Notes: generated from the sequence alone by a model not told the origin. Shown: positions 33,122 to 41,973, counted from the first letter of the stretch. The stretch: 64,000 bases of DNA from PALSA-612 sp046729255 (GCA_046729255.1 JBKPGF010000021.1:1-64000); one strand, 5' to 3'. Numbers and translations are program-made.

Positions 33122-33946
33122 CTAGTGGATGGCAGGCGTTGACGTCAGCGCCGAACCGAAGTGGCGCGCAGCGAACCGCTTGAACGCCCCTTCGCGCCGC
33201 AACGACGTGATCGCCTTGTTGAACGCCGGTAGCAACGCCGACCCCTTTGGGAGGACGGGCCCGTAGTACTCGGTCGAGCCGACCCGGCCGGCGACCGCGC
33301 CGTAGCGACCCGGCGCTGCCCGCTTCGCGGCGGCGAGCGCGGGAAGGTCGAAGACGAACGCGTCGCAAATGCTCGTGGACAGCGCGCGGAGTGCGTCGCT
33401 GGTGTCCGGGAACTCGAGGACGAGACCCTTCGGCCGCAGCACGTCCCGCACGTACGCGGACCCGGTCGTGACCTGCTTCACGCACACCTGCAGCTTGCGG
33501 AGCCGGGCGAGCGTCACCGGGCCGGTGATGTCCTTTGCGACGAGCACGCCCTGGCTGGAAGCGATTTCCCAGGCCGCGAAGTCGACGACGCGAAGGCGCT
33601 GGCGGGTGATCGTCGCGAACTGGAACGCGGCGTCGTACGGTTTCGGGCCGGGGACGAAGAGATAGCCGAACGGGTAGTTGATGAATCGGACCTTGAGCCC
33701 CAGCCGCTTCGCGACCGCCCTCGCCGCGTCGACGCTGAAGCCGTGGGGGTTGGCGATCGTCCCCTCGGAGAACCCGGGATTCCCGAGCCGGATCGCCGCC
33801 GTCAGGACGCCCTGCTTCTTCGTCGGCGGGTCCGCGTCTCCGCGCGCGAGCGCGCCGGCGGTGAGGAGACCTGCAACCGCGATCGCTGCGATCAGCGCTG
33901 CCGGGAGCAAGTGTCGCGTGCGCCGTCGCTCTGACGTCGCTCGCAT
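33122..33946 (-). CDS. Orphan periplasmic solute-binding protein (bacterial SBP family 3)
   Basis: The protein has 274 residues from ATG 33946, two bases after the stop of a paralogous gene. The signal peptide is LLPAALIAAIAVAGLLTAGALA. The mature fold has GVLTAAIRLGNPGF, GFSVDAARAVAKRLGLKVRF, PYDAAFQFATITRQRLRVVDFA and LARLRKLQVCVKQVTTGSAYV, typical of amino-acid ABC receptors. No permease or ATPase lies nearby. It may deliver substrate to a distant transporter or serve as a sensor. Confidence 0.85.
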   Translation of the reverse strand: MRATSERRRTRHLLPAALIAAIAVAGLLTAGALARGDADPPTKKQGVLTAAIRLGNPGFSEGTIANPHGFSVDAARAVAKRLGLKVRFINYPFGYLFVPGPKPYDAAFQFATITRQRLRVVDFAAWEIASSQGVLVAKDITGPVTLARLRKLQVCVKQVTTGSAYVRDVLRPKGLVLEFPDTSDALRALSTSICDAFVFDLPALAAAKRAAPGRYGAVAGRVGSTEYYGPVLPKGSALLPAFNKAITSLRREGAFKRFAARHFGSALTSTPAIH

Positions 33947-33948
33947 CG

Positions 33949-34782
33949 CTACCTCAGGACGGGCGCCTTGTTCCATCCGTTTCCGAACCACCGGTTCGCG
34001 AGACGCGTGACCACGCCTGCACGAGCAAGCGACCGCAGGGCCGAGCTGACCGGAGCACGCAGCTTCGACCCCTTCTCGAAGACAGCGCCGTAGCGCTCGT
34101 GCGTGACTATCTGCCCTCCGATCGTGCCGTACAGATCAGGCTGGTCGCGCTTGGCCGCGACGAGGATCTCGAGATCGGCGATCATCGCCTGGCAGAAGCC
34201 GTCGGAGAGCGCCCGCAACGCGTCGATCGGCGAGGGGAAGCTGTGCGGAGCCCGCCGAGGCCGGAGCTTGGTCCGCACGTACTCCATGCTCGTCGTCGCC
34301 GCCTGCGCGCAGATCTGGAAGCTCCTCAAGTCCGCGAGCGTGGCCGGAGGCGCGACCCCGGGCGCCAACAGCACGCCCTTGTTGACGACGAAGTACGGCT
34401 GAGAGAAGTCGACCGACTTCGCCCGCTTCGCCGTAATCGTGACGTGCGCGATGGAGACGTCGTAGGGCTTCGACTCCGGGCGGACCACCCGCGCGAAGGG
34501 GACGTCGACGATCCGGAGCTTGACGCCAAGCTTGCGCGCGAGCGCCCGCGCCAGATCGATCTCGAACCCACGTGCCCGCACGACCCTGCCGTTGACGATC
34601 GCGCCCTCGGCGAGACCGATCGTGCCGATGTCCAAAGCGACGGTGAGTGTGCCGGACAGCCGGGTCGGCAGCGCGTCCCGGCGCTCACTGAAGCCGTCGG
34701 CCGGCGTAACGAGGGATGCCGCGGTCGCGGCGAGCACCAGCAGTGTCACCCCCGCGGTCCTGAGTCGACCGAGGCCGCTCAT
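33949..34782 (-). CDS. Orphan periplasmic solute-binding protein (family 3), paralog
   Basis: The protein has 277 residues from ATG 34782, with signal peptide TLLVLAATAASLVTPADG. Core motifs are GTLTVALDIGTIGLAEG, GFEIDLARALARKLGVKLRIVDVPF, PYDVSIAHVTITAKRAKSVDFSQPYF and LADLRSFQICAQAATTSMEYV. It shares the layout of the following gene, so the pair arose by tandem duplication. It lies 31 bases after the metalloprotease gene on the same strand. Both receptors lack permease neighbours. Confidence 0.87.
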   Translation of the reverse strand: MSGLGRLRTAGVTLLVLAATAASLVTPADGFSERRDALPTRLSGTLTVALDIGTIGLAEGAIVNGRVVRARGFEIDLARALARKLGVKLRIVDVPFARVVRPESKPYDVSIAHVTITAKRAKSVDFSQPYFVVNKGVLLAPGVAPPATLADLRSFQICAQAATTSMEYVRTKLRPRRAPHSFPSPIDALRALSDGFCQAMIADLEILVAAKRDQPDLYGTIGGQIVTHERYGAVFEKGSKLRAPVSSALRSLARAGVVTRLANRWFGNGWNKAPVLR

Positions 34783-34813
34783 CACGCCGATCGTGCTGTC
34801 GGCGCGGGTGGTC

Positions 34814-36151
34814 TCACAGTTCGTCCTCGCTGCTGTGCATCGCGTCCTCGAAGCTCCTGGCAAGCGGGCCGAAGCCGGCGAGCGGGTTGCGGCTCTGGGG
34901 TGGACGGAACGACCACTGCGCCGTGAGAACCGTCGCATAGGCCCGGGCCGCGGCCAGGACGTCGTCGCCGTAACCCCAATGCGCGCCGCGGACGTTCGTC
35001 ACGTAGAAGCCGAACTGGTCGGCAAAGATCTCGAGGAAGGGAACGCATTGGCCATTCAAGCGGAAGCAACTCTTCCATTTCGGTGACCGGGAGAAGAGCT
35101 GCCTGAAGTCCTGGGAGGAGAGCGTGTCGAGCCCTAGGAAGTCGACGAGGTGCCCGAGTTCGTGTGCGATCACGAACCGGCCGACGTTGCTGCGGAGTTG
35201 GGCGCGATTGAGCACCATGAAGTAGCCGTGGCCGGGGTCGTAACCCGCGCACGAGGTCTGTCTGCTGCAGATCAGGGCGCTATCTGCCACGACGCTGACG
35301 CTGACCGCGCCACCGATGATGTCGACGATCTTCTTGCCGGCAGGCGGAAGCGAGTTCACCACCTGCATGAAGCGTCGGCGGTCCGCACCCTTAAAGCCGG
35401 GTCCCGGCACGAACGAGCGCGAGACGAGCGCGGACGGGATCGGGCGGGTCCGTACGGTATAGGAGCGGTTCGTCCCGATCTTGAGCGTGTAGGTGGTGCC
35501 GTACCCGACCTGAGGCCCCGTGATCCGGTCGCGCGGCGCGAGCGCGACCAGGATCGCCCCCTTGACTCCCGGGGCAGCCGTGGCCACGACCTCGATGCTG
35601 ATCAACTGGTCTCCTCGGTTCCGCTGGAGCAACATCTCTGGGATCGTTCCGCTCCCAGGAGGCATCAGGACCGCGAGTGAGCCGGCAACTCCCGGGTCGA
35701 CGACCGCTCCTGCGAGGACCGGCGCCCGGAATGGTCGACCTGGATCGAACGCCGCGGCGACGGCGACGTTTCGGTCCCTGCCCAGGACGGCGATCGCCGT
35801 CACCCGGGGATCGAATACGACGACCTTGAACTGGGCGGTTGAGAGCGCCTCGCCCGCCGGCGCCTTGGCCGTGATCAGGTCTCCGGTGCCGCCTTCCGAC
35901 GTGAACGCCGACTGCGGGTTGCCTCCTTCGAGCACGGCACCGGCCGCGGCCCGGACAGCCGGGTTCGCGCCGACCGCAGGCAGGCCGACCGCCTTCCGCT
36001 CCTTGAGTGCAAGAGGGGTCAGATCGATGTCGGCCGCCGGGGCAGCCGCGGTGAGCAGCAACCACAAGGCGAGGGCACCCGCGCCGAGGACAGCTATCCC
36101 GAGCACCCTGGGAGGGCGAGGACGAAGACGGAAAACACGCGTGGACACCAT
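34814..36151 (-). CDS. Membrane-anchored zinc metalloprotease-like protein (HExxH)
   Basis: The protein has 445 residues from ATG 36151. A basic N-terminus and one membrane segment (IAVLGAGALALWLLLTAAAPA) anchor it outside the membrane. VIAHELGHLVDFLG at about residue 327 is the zincin HExxH motif (His330, Glu331, His334), and EIFADQFGFYVTNV about 60 residues later gives a probable third ligand (Glu or Asp). Several cysteines (LICSRQTSCAG, KWKSCFRLNGQC) may form disulfides. The middle region shows no known domain. A GTG start at 36202 is possible but less likely. Confidence 0.75.
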   Translation of the reverse strand: MVSTRVFRLRPRPPRVLGIAVLGAGALALWLLLTAAAPAADIDLTPLALKERKAVGLPAVGANPAVRAAAGAVLEGGNPQSAFTSEGGTGDLITAKAPAGEALSTAQFKVVVFDPRVTAIAVLGRDRNVAVAAAFDPGRPFRAPVLAGAVVDPGVAGSLAVLMPPGSGTIPEMLLQRNRGDQLISIEVVATAAPGVKGAILVALAPRDRITGPQVGYGTTYTLKIGTNRSYTVRTRPIPSALVSRSFVPGPGFKGADRRRFMQVVNSLPPAGKKIVDIIGGAVSVSVVADSALICSRQTSCAGYDPGHGYFMVLNRAQLRSNVGRFVIAHELGHLVDFLGLDTLSSQDFRQLFSRSPKWKSCFRLNGQCVPFLEIFADQFGFYVTNVRGAHWGYGDDVLAAARAYATVLTAQWSFRPPQSRNPLAGFGPLARSFEDAMHSSEDEL

Positions 36152-36236
36152 GGCAAGCCACGCCGCAGTTTGCTTCGAACCGCACAAGTAGGCTACAGCC
36201 AACTCCGGTCGGGGTCAAACCAGCGTCCGCAGTCCC

Positions 36237-36298
36237 CATGCGTCCCGGGCCTGCTTGCTTTCCGCCCGGGATGCGGCCTTCGGCCGCGTGTGTCATCG
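36237..36298 (+). repeat. Two-hairpin intergenic repeat, copy C
   Basis: CATGCGTCCCGGGCCTGCTT is followed by GCTTTCCGCCCGGG, preserving the first stem, then a second stem GCGGCC-TTC-GGCCGC that differs in sequence from copy A but still pairs. The 193-base gap 36203-36395 holds this element and nothing else I recognise. Retained pairing with changed bases suggests selection on structure. Confidence 0.72.
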
Positions 36299-36395
36299 GA
36301 TCGTGAGCAGGCCGCGGCCGTCACGTCGGCCGGTCGAGCACGACAAGCGCACCCGGGAGGGGATGGAGAAGGTCTTCGGGGCTGCTCCCTAGCGG

Positions 36396-36824
36396 CTACA
36401 GACGAACGGTGAATGCGAGCGGTGCGCTCAGGCGACCGCGGCCATCGCGAACGCGCAGCTTCGCCAAGTAGTTACCGCCGCCGACCACGAACCGCGCCTC
36501 GACGAGCCACCCGATCTGGTACTTCGAACAGCGGTAGGGATAGATCTGCCCCAGGTCGACGCCGAGCGGGTCGATGGTGGTGCCTCGCGCCTTCACGACT
36601 GAACCGACTCGTCGCTCTTCGTGAGTTGTGATCACAGCACGTGGGCCACGACTCAGGCACAGGCGCACGCCGAGATCGATGCTTGCCGCGAAGCCGCCGC
36701 GAACCGCCGTGCGCTTGAAAGTGAGGCTCTTCAGGACGATTTCTGGCCGGCGGCCCTGCGTGGCAGATGGACCTGCGAGTGTGGCTGCTGCCGCAAGGGC
36801 CGCGAGCAGCGCTCCCGCTTTCAT
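36396..36824 (-). CDS. Secreted protein of unknown function
   Basis: The protein has 142 residues if started at ATG 36824 with signal peptide MKAGALLAALAAAATLAGPS. Starts at 36866 and further upstream are also open. The mature region is beta-rich, with LKSLTFKRTAVRGGFAASID, CLSRGPRAVITTHEERRVGS and GDGRGRLSAPLAFTVRL-like ending (RVRDGRGRLSAPLAFTVRL). Two cysteines may pair. I do not recognise a family. It is divergent from the DUF1801 gene. Confidence 0.6.
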   Translation of the reverse strand: MKAGALLAALAAAATLAGPSATQGRRPEIVLKSLTFKRTAVRGGFAASIDLGVRLCLSRGPRAVITTHEERRVGSVVKARGTTIDPLGVDLGQIYPYRCSKYQIGWLVEARFVVGGGNYLAKLRVRDGRGRLSAPLAFTVRL

Positions 36825-36965
36825 GGCCGGCCGCCTAACCGCCAACGCAATGCATGCGAGTTTCATGCGAACTAAGTACCCGGATGCGCGGAACGGGACG
36901 CCAAGCGTAGCCGGCGGATTTGGCTTCACCTGCTAAGAGGAGTCCGCACATCCGAGGAGGAGACC

Positions 36966-37364
36966 ATGGAGAAAGGTTCGACTGAGGGTCAGTCTGCGTC
37001 AGCGCAGATCGACAGAAGAATCGCGGAGCTCGGCGACTGGCGCGGGGAGACGCTGCGCAGGATGCGCGATCTCATCAAGGAGGCAGATCCGGACGTCGTC
37101 GAGGAGTGGAAGTGGGCCAAGGCCAGCTCGCCGGGCAGTCCCGTCTGGTCTCACGGCGGCATCATCTGCACCGGGGAGTCGTACAAATCGACGGTGAAGC
37201 TCACCTTCGCGAAGGGCGCCTCGCTCGAGGACCCAGCGAAGCTGTTCAACTCGAGCCTCGAGGGCAACGTCCGGCGCGCGATCGACATCCGCGAGGGTGA
37301 GGACGTCGACGCAAACGCGTTCAAGGCGCTCATCCAGGCCGCGGTGGCCCTGAACACGTCCTAG
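36966..37364 (+). CDS. DUF1801-type protein (YdhG-like fold)
   Basis: The protein has 132 residues. AGGAGGAGACC directly before the ATG is a strong Shine-Dalgarno (36953-36961). LRRMRDLIKEADPDVVEEWKWAKASSPG matches the DUF1801 N-terminal helix and loop. GIICTGESYKSTVKLTFAKGASL and the end RRAIDIREGEDVDANAFKALIQAAV match the C-terminal helices. The family has an unknown role, though the fold resembles CyaY/MmcQ-like proteins. It stands alone. Confidence 0.8.
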   Translation: MEKGSTEGQSASAQIDRRIAELGDWRGETLRRMRDLIKEADPDVVEEWKWAKASSPGSPVWSHGGIICTGESYKSTVKLTFAKGASLEDPAKLFNSSLEGNVRRAIDIREGEDVDANAFKALIQAAVALNTS

Positions 37365-37465
37365 TCCGGCCGCCTCCTCGAGCATAGGCCGCCTCCCTGG
37401 GCAATCCGGCGCCGTGCGGTCGCCGTAGTAACCGGCACACGTCCGCGTCGAAAGGGGAGTACGCC

Positions 37466-38410
37466 ATGTTCGCCCGTAGAGCCGCACTCGCTTCGGGTCT
37501 CCTCGTCCTCTTGTTCGTCTTCGCCTCGGCGTCCGCAGCCAAACGGCCTCCCGGGGCGGGTGACAACAAGGCGCCCACGACACCGACAAACCTTCGGATC
37601 ACGGCGAGCTCGGACTACAGCATCTCGCTCGCCTGGGATGCCTCGACGGACAACTCGACGAACTGGTGGTACTGCGTACAGATCGACGGAGGCAATTGCC
37701 TCCGGGTCACCCCGCCGCAGACGACGATCACATGGTCGAACCTGACACCGAACCGGACGACGACGTGGACGGTCTACGCCATCGACGCAGGCGGCAACCG
37801 CTCGGGTAACAGCAACGCCGTGACGTTCACGACGCCGCCCGACACGGCCGCGCCGAGCCCGCCGCCGACACTGAGCGCGGCGATCGTGGTCCCGACCTGG
37901 GTCCAGGTCACGTGGACGAGGTCGTTCGACAACGTGACGGACGTCAGGTACCAGGTCGTCCTCGACGGCGACGTCGTCTGGGATTCGGTCGGCTACACGT
38001 TCGCCTTTGCGTTCCACTTGTTGCCGTCGTCGACCCACGAGTTCAAGGTCATCGCCAGCGACTTCAACGGCAATTCCGTCGAGAGCAATGTCTTGACAGT
38101 GACGACGCCGCCCAAGGCCGACGACGTCGCACCGACCGCGCCGATGAACCTGACGCTCGGCTTCCAGAGCTCGCAGGGGGAGGCGTGGTTGACTTGGAAT
38201 CAGTCGACTGACGACACCGATCCTCAGTCGCGAATCCGCTACGAGGTGTTCTTCAACGACTTCCACCACGACGACGACGGCGCGATCGGCTCCACGAACA
38301 CGATCGCGTACTGCCGTGAAGTGACCGGTCAGGCCACGATCGTGGTGCGGGCGATCGACACGTCCGGGAACATGTCCGAGCCGAGCAACGCGATCCCGTT
38401 CGACTGCTAG
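37466..38410 (+). CDS. Secreted protein with fibronectin type III domains
   Basis: The protein has 314 residues and a signal peptide (LLVLLFVFASASA). Three roughly 90-residue FnIII-like repeats follow. The first has APTTPTNLRITASSDYSISLAWDAST and ends AIDAGGNRSGNSNAVTF. The second begins SPPPTLSAAIVVPTWVQVTW. The third begins APTAPMNLTLGFQ and ends AIDTSGNMSEPSNAI. FnIII modules in bacterial exoproteins often join glycoside hydrolase domains, but no catalytic domain is visible here. The upstream 101-base gap (37365-37465) has AAAGGGGAG as a likely ribosome site at 37451-37459. Confidence 0.82.
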   Translation: MFARRAALASGLLVLLFVFASASAAKRPPGAGDNKAPTTPTNLRITASSDYSISLAWDASTDNSTNWWYCVQIDGGNCLRVTPPQTTITWSNLTPNRTTTWTVYAIDAGGNRSGNSNAVTFTTPPDTAAPSPPPTLSAAIVVPTWVQVTWTRSFDNVTDVRYQVVLDGDVVWDSVGYTFAFAFHLLPSSTHEFKVIASDFNGNSVESNVLTVTTPPKADDVAPTAPMNLTLGFQSSQGEAWLTWNQSTDDTDPQSRIRYEVFFNDFHHDDDGAIGSTNTIAYCREVTGQATIVVRAIDTSGNMSEPSNAIPFDC

Positions 38411-38482
38411 CGGCAGGCGGTCAGCTGCGCTCGCCGGCATGCTCGGCGAGCGCAGCCCGGCGCCTGGCGACTGCCACGGCGA

Positions 38483-38956
38483 TCAATCAGGCACGGCGAG
38501 CGTGGCGACGACCTGGTTATTGAGGTCGGAGCGCGGGTTCCAGATGACCCGGTACGTGTCTCCGTCGACCTGAAGCGACAGCACGGAGCGCTCGCCGTCG
38601 TCCCAGCTGAAGGCATAGACCCACGCCTGCCGTCCATTGAAGGCCGTCTCGGCCAACGGCGTCACTGCGCCTGCGCCGAAACGGTGTTCGAGGTGCGGTT
38701 TGTGCCGCTCGTACTCGTCGTTGGGTGAGAGCTCGCGAAAGCGGACGACCTCGACGTAGAGCTCGTGCCTGTCCGGCGAGCTCAGGTGCACCCGCTCGAT
38801 GTCGCCGCGGTGATCCTGGGCCTGCTCCTCGACCCGTTCCACGGTCTGACCCTGTGGCGTAACGGTCGGATGCATGAGTGCCACGGCCGACCCGTCGAAG
38901 GTGACGTTCTCCCAGCTCGGGTGCCTCAGATCCAAGGCTGCCAGCGTATCCCGCAT
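38483..38956 (-). CDS. Hypothetical protein, possibly a small cytosolic domain
   Basis: The protein has 157 residues from ATG 38956 (an in-frame ATG at 38971 is also possible). It shows a RERL-type start with HPSWENVTFDGSAVALMHPTV, a middle helical stretch and a C-terminal beta region FNGRQAWVYAFSWDDGERSVLSLQVDGDTYRVIWNPRSD. I do not recognise it. It is divergent from the antiporter gene with about 43 bases between starts. The 72-base gap after its stop (38411-38482) shows nothing recognisable. Confidence 0.6.
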   Translation of the reverse strand: MRDTLAALDLRHPSWENVTFDGSAVALMHPTVTPQGQTVERVEEQAQDHRGDIERVHLSSPDRHELYVEVVRFRELSPNDEYERHKPHLEHRFGAGAVTPLAETAFNGRQAWVYAFSWDDGERSVLSLQVDGDTYRVIWNPRSDLNNQVVATLAVPD

Positions 38957-38999
38957 TCCCGGAGCGGCCATCCGCGGGTGGACAGGGGAAGATAGGCAT

Positions 39000-40457
39000 G
39001 TGGAAGACGCCGGAACGCTGCTGCTCGTCGTCGGGGCGATTCTGGCCGGCAGCATTGTCGTGGCGATGGGGGCCGCGCGAGTGGGTGTGCCGTCGCTCGT
39101 GGCGTTCCTTGCCCTCGGCATGCTCCTCGGCTCGGATGGACCGGGCGGGATCGAGTTCGACGATGCGGAGCTCGCACGTACGGTGGGTATCGCCGGGCTG
39201 GCAGCAATCCTCTTCGAGGGCGGCCTCTCTACGTCGTGGCGGCGCCTTCGCCGCGTGGCCGTGCCCGCGACCCTCCTGGCGACGGTGGGGGTCATCGCGT
39301 CGACGCTCCTCACGGGGGTCGCCGCCTACTACCTCTTCGACCTCTCATGGCTCGAGTCGGTGCTGCTCGGCGCCGTCGTGGCCTCGACGGACGCCGCAGC
39401 GGTGTTCGCGACGCTCAGGTACACGCACATCAGGCGCAGGCTTGCGCGGACGCTGGAGGCAGAGACAGGTCTGAACGACCCCGTGGCGATCGCGCTCACG
39501 ATCGGCCTGATCGCCTGGATCGAGGAAGAGAACTTCACGTTTCCGGACCTCGTGCTCGAAGTGGTCCAGCAGCTCGGCATCGGTCTCGTCATCGGCGTCG
39601 TCCTGGCCGGCCTCGCGTTGTGGGTATTCGCGCGCCTGCCGCCTTCGATCGGGACGTTCGCGCCCGTCGCCTCGGTCGCCGCCGCAGCCCTGTCCTTCGG
39701 TATTACCGATGTCGCGGGCGGCAGTGGCTTCCTCGCGGTGTATCTCGTCGGCCTGGCCGTCGGCAGCACGCCGTCACGTCACCGTCGACAGCTCGTCGCG
39801 TTCCACGAGGGGCTGGCGTATCTCGCCCAGGTGGCGATGTTCATCGTCCTCGGCCTGCTCGTCTTCCCGAGGGAGCTCCCCGACGTGGCGCTCGCGGGGC
39901 TGGCGCTCGCCGTGCTGCTGATGGTCGTCATCCGTCCGGCGTCCGTCTGGATCTCGACGGCGTTGGGCTTCTTCTCGGCTCGCGAGAAGATCCTCCTCGG
40001 GTGGGCCGGCTTGCGCGGGGCCATCCCGATCGTGCTCGCAACGTTCGTCCTGTCGTCGGACGTCGGCAACGCCGAGACGATCTTCAACGCGGTCTTCTTC
40101 GTCGTCGTCGTGTCGGCGCTCGTGCAGGGAACGACGCTGGAATGGGTGGCGGAGCGTCTCGGGCTCGTCGACCCTCAACCCGAGGTGCATGCGGCCCCGT
40201 TGGAGGTCGACGCGCTCGGCAACCTCGAGCTCGTCGAGTTCGACGTCGCCGGCGACCACGCGATCGCGGGTGCGTTCGTGCGGGAGCTCGGGCTGCCGCG
40301 CAGCGCCCTCATCGCGCTCGTGGCGCGCGGGAAGGACACGATCCCGCCACGCGGCAGAACCGTCATCGAGGCCGGGGACCGGCTCTTCGTGCTCCTGCCG
40401 CGCGAGAACCGGCCCGAGCTCGAGGACGTCTTCGAGCGCTGGCGGCGGCGCGTCTGA
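39000..40457 (+). CDS. CPA1-type cation/proton antiporter with C-terminal TrkA_C domain
   Basis: The protein has 485 residues from GTG 39000. Residues about 5-385 carry 12 or more hydrophobic segments with DAAAVFATLRYTHIRRRLART and ETGLNDPVAIALTIGLIAW. The ND pair is the ion-binding motif of CPA1/NhaP antiporters, and GWAGLRGAIPIVLATFVL is the late helix signature. The last 85 residues are an RCK_C (TrkA_C) domain, with LVEFDVAGDHAIAGAFVRELGLPRSALIALVARG, as in K+/H+ antiporters of the NhaP2/CvrA kind. It is a likely K+(Na+)/H+ exchanger; ion preference is inferred. Confidence 0.9.
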   Translation: MEDAGTLLLVVGAILAGSIVVAMGAARVGVPSLVAFLALGMLLGSDGPGGIEFDDAELARTVGIAGLAAILFEGGLSTSWRRLRRVAVPATLLATVGVIASTLLTGVAAYYLFDLSWLESVLLGAVVASTDAAAVFATLRYTHIRRRLARTLEAETGLNDPVAIALTIGLIAWIEEENFTFPDLVLEVVQQLGIGLVIGVVLAGLALWVFARLPPSIGTFAPVASVAAAALSFGITDVAGGSGFLAVYLVGLAVGSTPSRHRRQLVAFHEGLAYLAQVAMFIVLGLLVFPRELPDVALAGLALAVLLMVVIRPASVWISTALGFFSAREKILLGWAGLRGAIPIVLATFVLSSDVGNAETIFNAVFFVVVVSALVQGTTLEWVAERLGLVDPQPEVHAAPLEVDALGNLELVEFDVAGDHAIAGAFVRELGLPRSALIALVARGKDTIPPRGRTVIEAGDRLFVLLPRENRPELEDVFERWRRRV

Positions 40458-40808
40458 TCAGGCACGCGCGATGAGGATGCGGAACTCGTTCTCGAGGTGG
40501 TAAGCGCCCTCTGGCGTCCGATGAGGCGCAAGTCCCTCGACTATCGCCGCCTTGACAGCTTCCTCGTGCCCGGGGCGACAAGAGAGGCGATGCCGGCGGG
40601 AGCGACGAGCGCACGGCCGAGGCTGTCCTCGTCCGGATACTCGTAAGCCCAGGAGACTTCGAAGGCGTTCTCGGGCGAGAGCCCAGCCTCGACGGCGACG
40701 AGGCGCCCGCCTGTCTCGATCCAGGCGCGGAGCGCCGTACCGGCGTACGCCGCTCGCCCGCGTGCACGGTCGAACGCGGCAGAGGCAGCCCGCGCGCAGC
40801 GGCCTCCA
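40458..40808 (-). pseudogene. Remnant of a SAM-dependent methyltransferase (C-terminal part, frameshifted)
   Basis: On the minus strand one frame reads ALRAWIETGGRLVAVEAG and AYEYPDEDSLGRALVAPAG. The next frame then continues as EEAVKAAIVEGLAPHRTPEG and AYHLENEFRILIARA to a stop at 40458. Together they look like the C-terminal end of a class I methyltransferase (GGRLVAV strand, LENEFRILIA end). The two frames join near 40565-40570, consistent with a one-base deletion. The N-terminal SAM-binding half is absent. No start codon fits. A sequencing error could explain the shift but not the missing half. Confidence 0.65.
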
Positions 40809-40814
40809 CCGCCG

Positions 40815-41228
40815 TCAGGCGATGCAGGCGTCGATCGCGGGCGCGACCGTCGGGTGCTCCCAGACGAGCAGTGTCTTCCCGGCTCTGCGAGCCGTGAATG
40901 CATCGCCTTCCTGTGCGACCATCCCACGAAGCGTTGTCTCGAACGCCTCCGCCTCCTCCTCGCCCTTGCCCACGAAGAGCATCGCGCGGTCGGAGCCGTA
41001 GATGACGAAGTAGAACCGAGCGTCCTCGAGCTCGGGATACGACTCCACGCGATCGAGGCTGCGGACGGCGAACGCGTACGGGAACATCTGCCCGAAGCGT
41101 GGGTTCTCCTGCACCGTTGCGCCGGCGTCCGCGATGCAGTCGGTGACGGCTTCGGCATCGCCGCCGCGGCCGAGCATGAACCAGCCCACGGCCAGCGCCA
41201 GCGCAGCTCCCACGGCAATGCGTGCCAT
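40815..41228 (-). CDS. Membrane-anchored protein of unknown function
   Basis: The protein has 137 residues. A single N-terminal hydrophobic helix (VGAALALAVGWFML) is followed by an extracytoplasmic domain with two conserved-looking cysteines (DCIADAG and the terminal DACIA). It shows no recognised domain; the middle SLDRVESYPELEDARFYFVI and MLFVGKGEEEAEAFETTL suggest an alpha/beta fold. It lies between the MmcQ-like gene and the methyltransferase remnant on the same strand. Confidence 0.65.
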   Translation of the reverse strand: MARIAVGAALALAVGWFMLGRGGDAEAVTDCIADAGATVQENPRFGQMFPYAFAVRSLDRVESYPELEDARFYFVIYGSDRAMLFVGKGEEEAEAFETTLRGMVAQEGDAFTARRAGKTLLVWEHPTVAPAIDACIA

Positions 41229-41255
41229 GGACTCGCTATCGGCACGAGGCTGTTG

Positions 41256-41573
41256 TCACAAGAGTCGTCTCGGCGCCCGCAGTTCCCATGCTTCCGTCAA
41301 TAGCTCCACCAGGGCGTCCTTCTGCGCATGCGGGAGCTTCACCCGTACTGCCGCGAGCTTCTTGCCCCACCACACCTCCTCGTACGTTTCGGGATCGCGG
41401 TGGATCGCGGTGAGAATCCCGCCCTCGTCGAGCATGACGTTCAGATGGCTCTCGTACCAGAGCGTCGCGAAGATCTTGCCCGCGACGCGGAAAGACGGCC
41501 GGCCGTGATGATCCTGCTCGACCGCTTCGGGCAGTGCCAGGGCGAGCCGGCGTGCGTGCTCGACGGAGACCAT
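41256..41573 (-). CDS. MmcQ/YjbR family protein
   Basis: The protein has 105 residues with the family pattern: ARRLALALPEAVEQDHHGRPSFRVAGKIFATLW, then LNVMLDEGGILTAIHRDPE and EVWWGKKLAAVRVKLP, and AQKDALVELLTEAWELRAPRR. The family has a CyaY-like fold with a positively charged face and possible DNA binding. It sits ten bases from the VOC gene on the same strand, likely in one unit with the genes after it. Confidence 0.85.
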   Translation of the reverse strand: MVSVEHARRLALALPEAVEQDHHGRPSFRVAGKIFATLWYESHLNVMLDEGGILTAIHRDPETYEEVWWGKKLAAVRVKLPHAQKDALVELLTEAWELRAPRRLL

Positions 41574-41583
41574 GCCGGGAGGG

Positions 41584-41973
41584 CTACTCGTACTGTCCGA
41601 CGCTGAGGATGTTGCCGTCTGGGTCCTTGAACCAGGCCGCCTTTGCGTCGCCGATCGTCGCGATCCCGTTCTCCGTCTTGATGTCGCCCATGTCGTACTC
41701 CTCGAAGGTCACGCCGCGCCCGCGGAGCTCTTCGACAGCCGCATCGATGTCGTCGACGACGAAGCCGAGCAGCGTGTGGCGGCTCTGGCCGGCGCCGACG
41801 CTCTTGTAGACGAGCAGCGAGCTCCCGCCGATTCCGTAGCGGATCATCGGATTCGGCTGTGGATCCTCGTACCGCTGGAGCTCCTCCAGACCGAGTGTCT
41901 CGCCGTAGAACGAGGCGGCGCGGTCGAGGTCGGAGACCGGCACCACGGGCTCCGCTTTTGCATCGGTGAACAT
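41584..41973 (-). CDS. VOC (glyoxalase/bleomycin resistance) family protein
   Basis: The protein has 129 residues from ATG 41973; on this strand GAAAGGGGG ends six bases before the start and supports it over 42003. Two beta-alpha-beta-beta-beta modules are visible: VPVSDLDRAASFYGETLGL, and TLLGFVVDDIDAAVEELRGRGVTF with AWFKDPDGNILSVGQ. The last Glu of the module (here the Y-E end) is the usual metal ligand region. Substrate unknown. It diverges from the larger VOC gene at 42024. Confidence 0.88.
   Translation of the reverse strand: MFTDAKAEPVVPVSDLDRAASFYGETLGLEELQRYEDPQPNPMIRYGIGGSSLLVYKSVGAGQSRHTLLGFVVDDIDAAVEELRGRGVTFEEYDMGDIKTENGIATIGDAKAAWFKDPDGNILSVGQYE

Noticed and set aside
32892..33485. 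Minus-strand open frame across the hairpin repeats and the start of the solute-binding gene
   Set aside because: It overlaps the tRNA and repeats and lies out of frame with the clear solute-binding protein; no motif.
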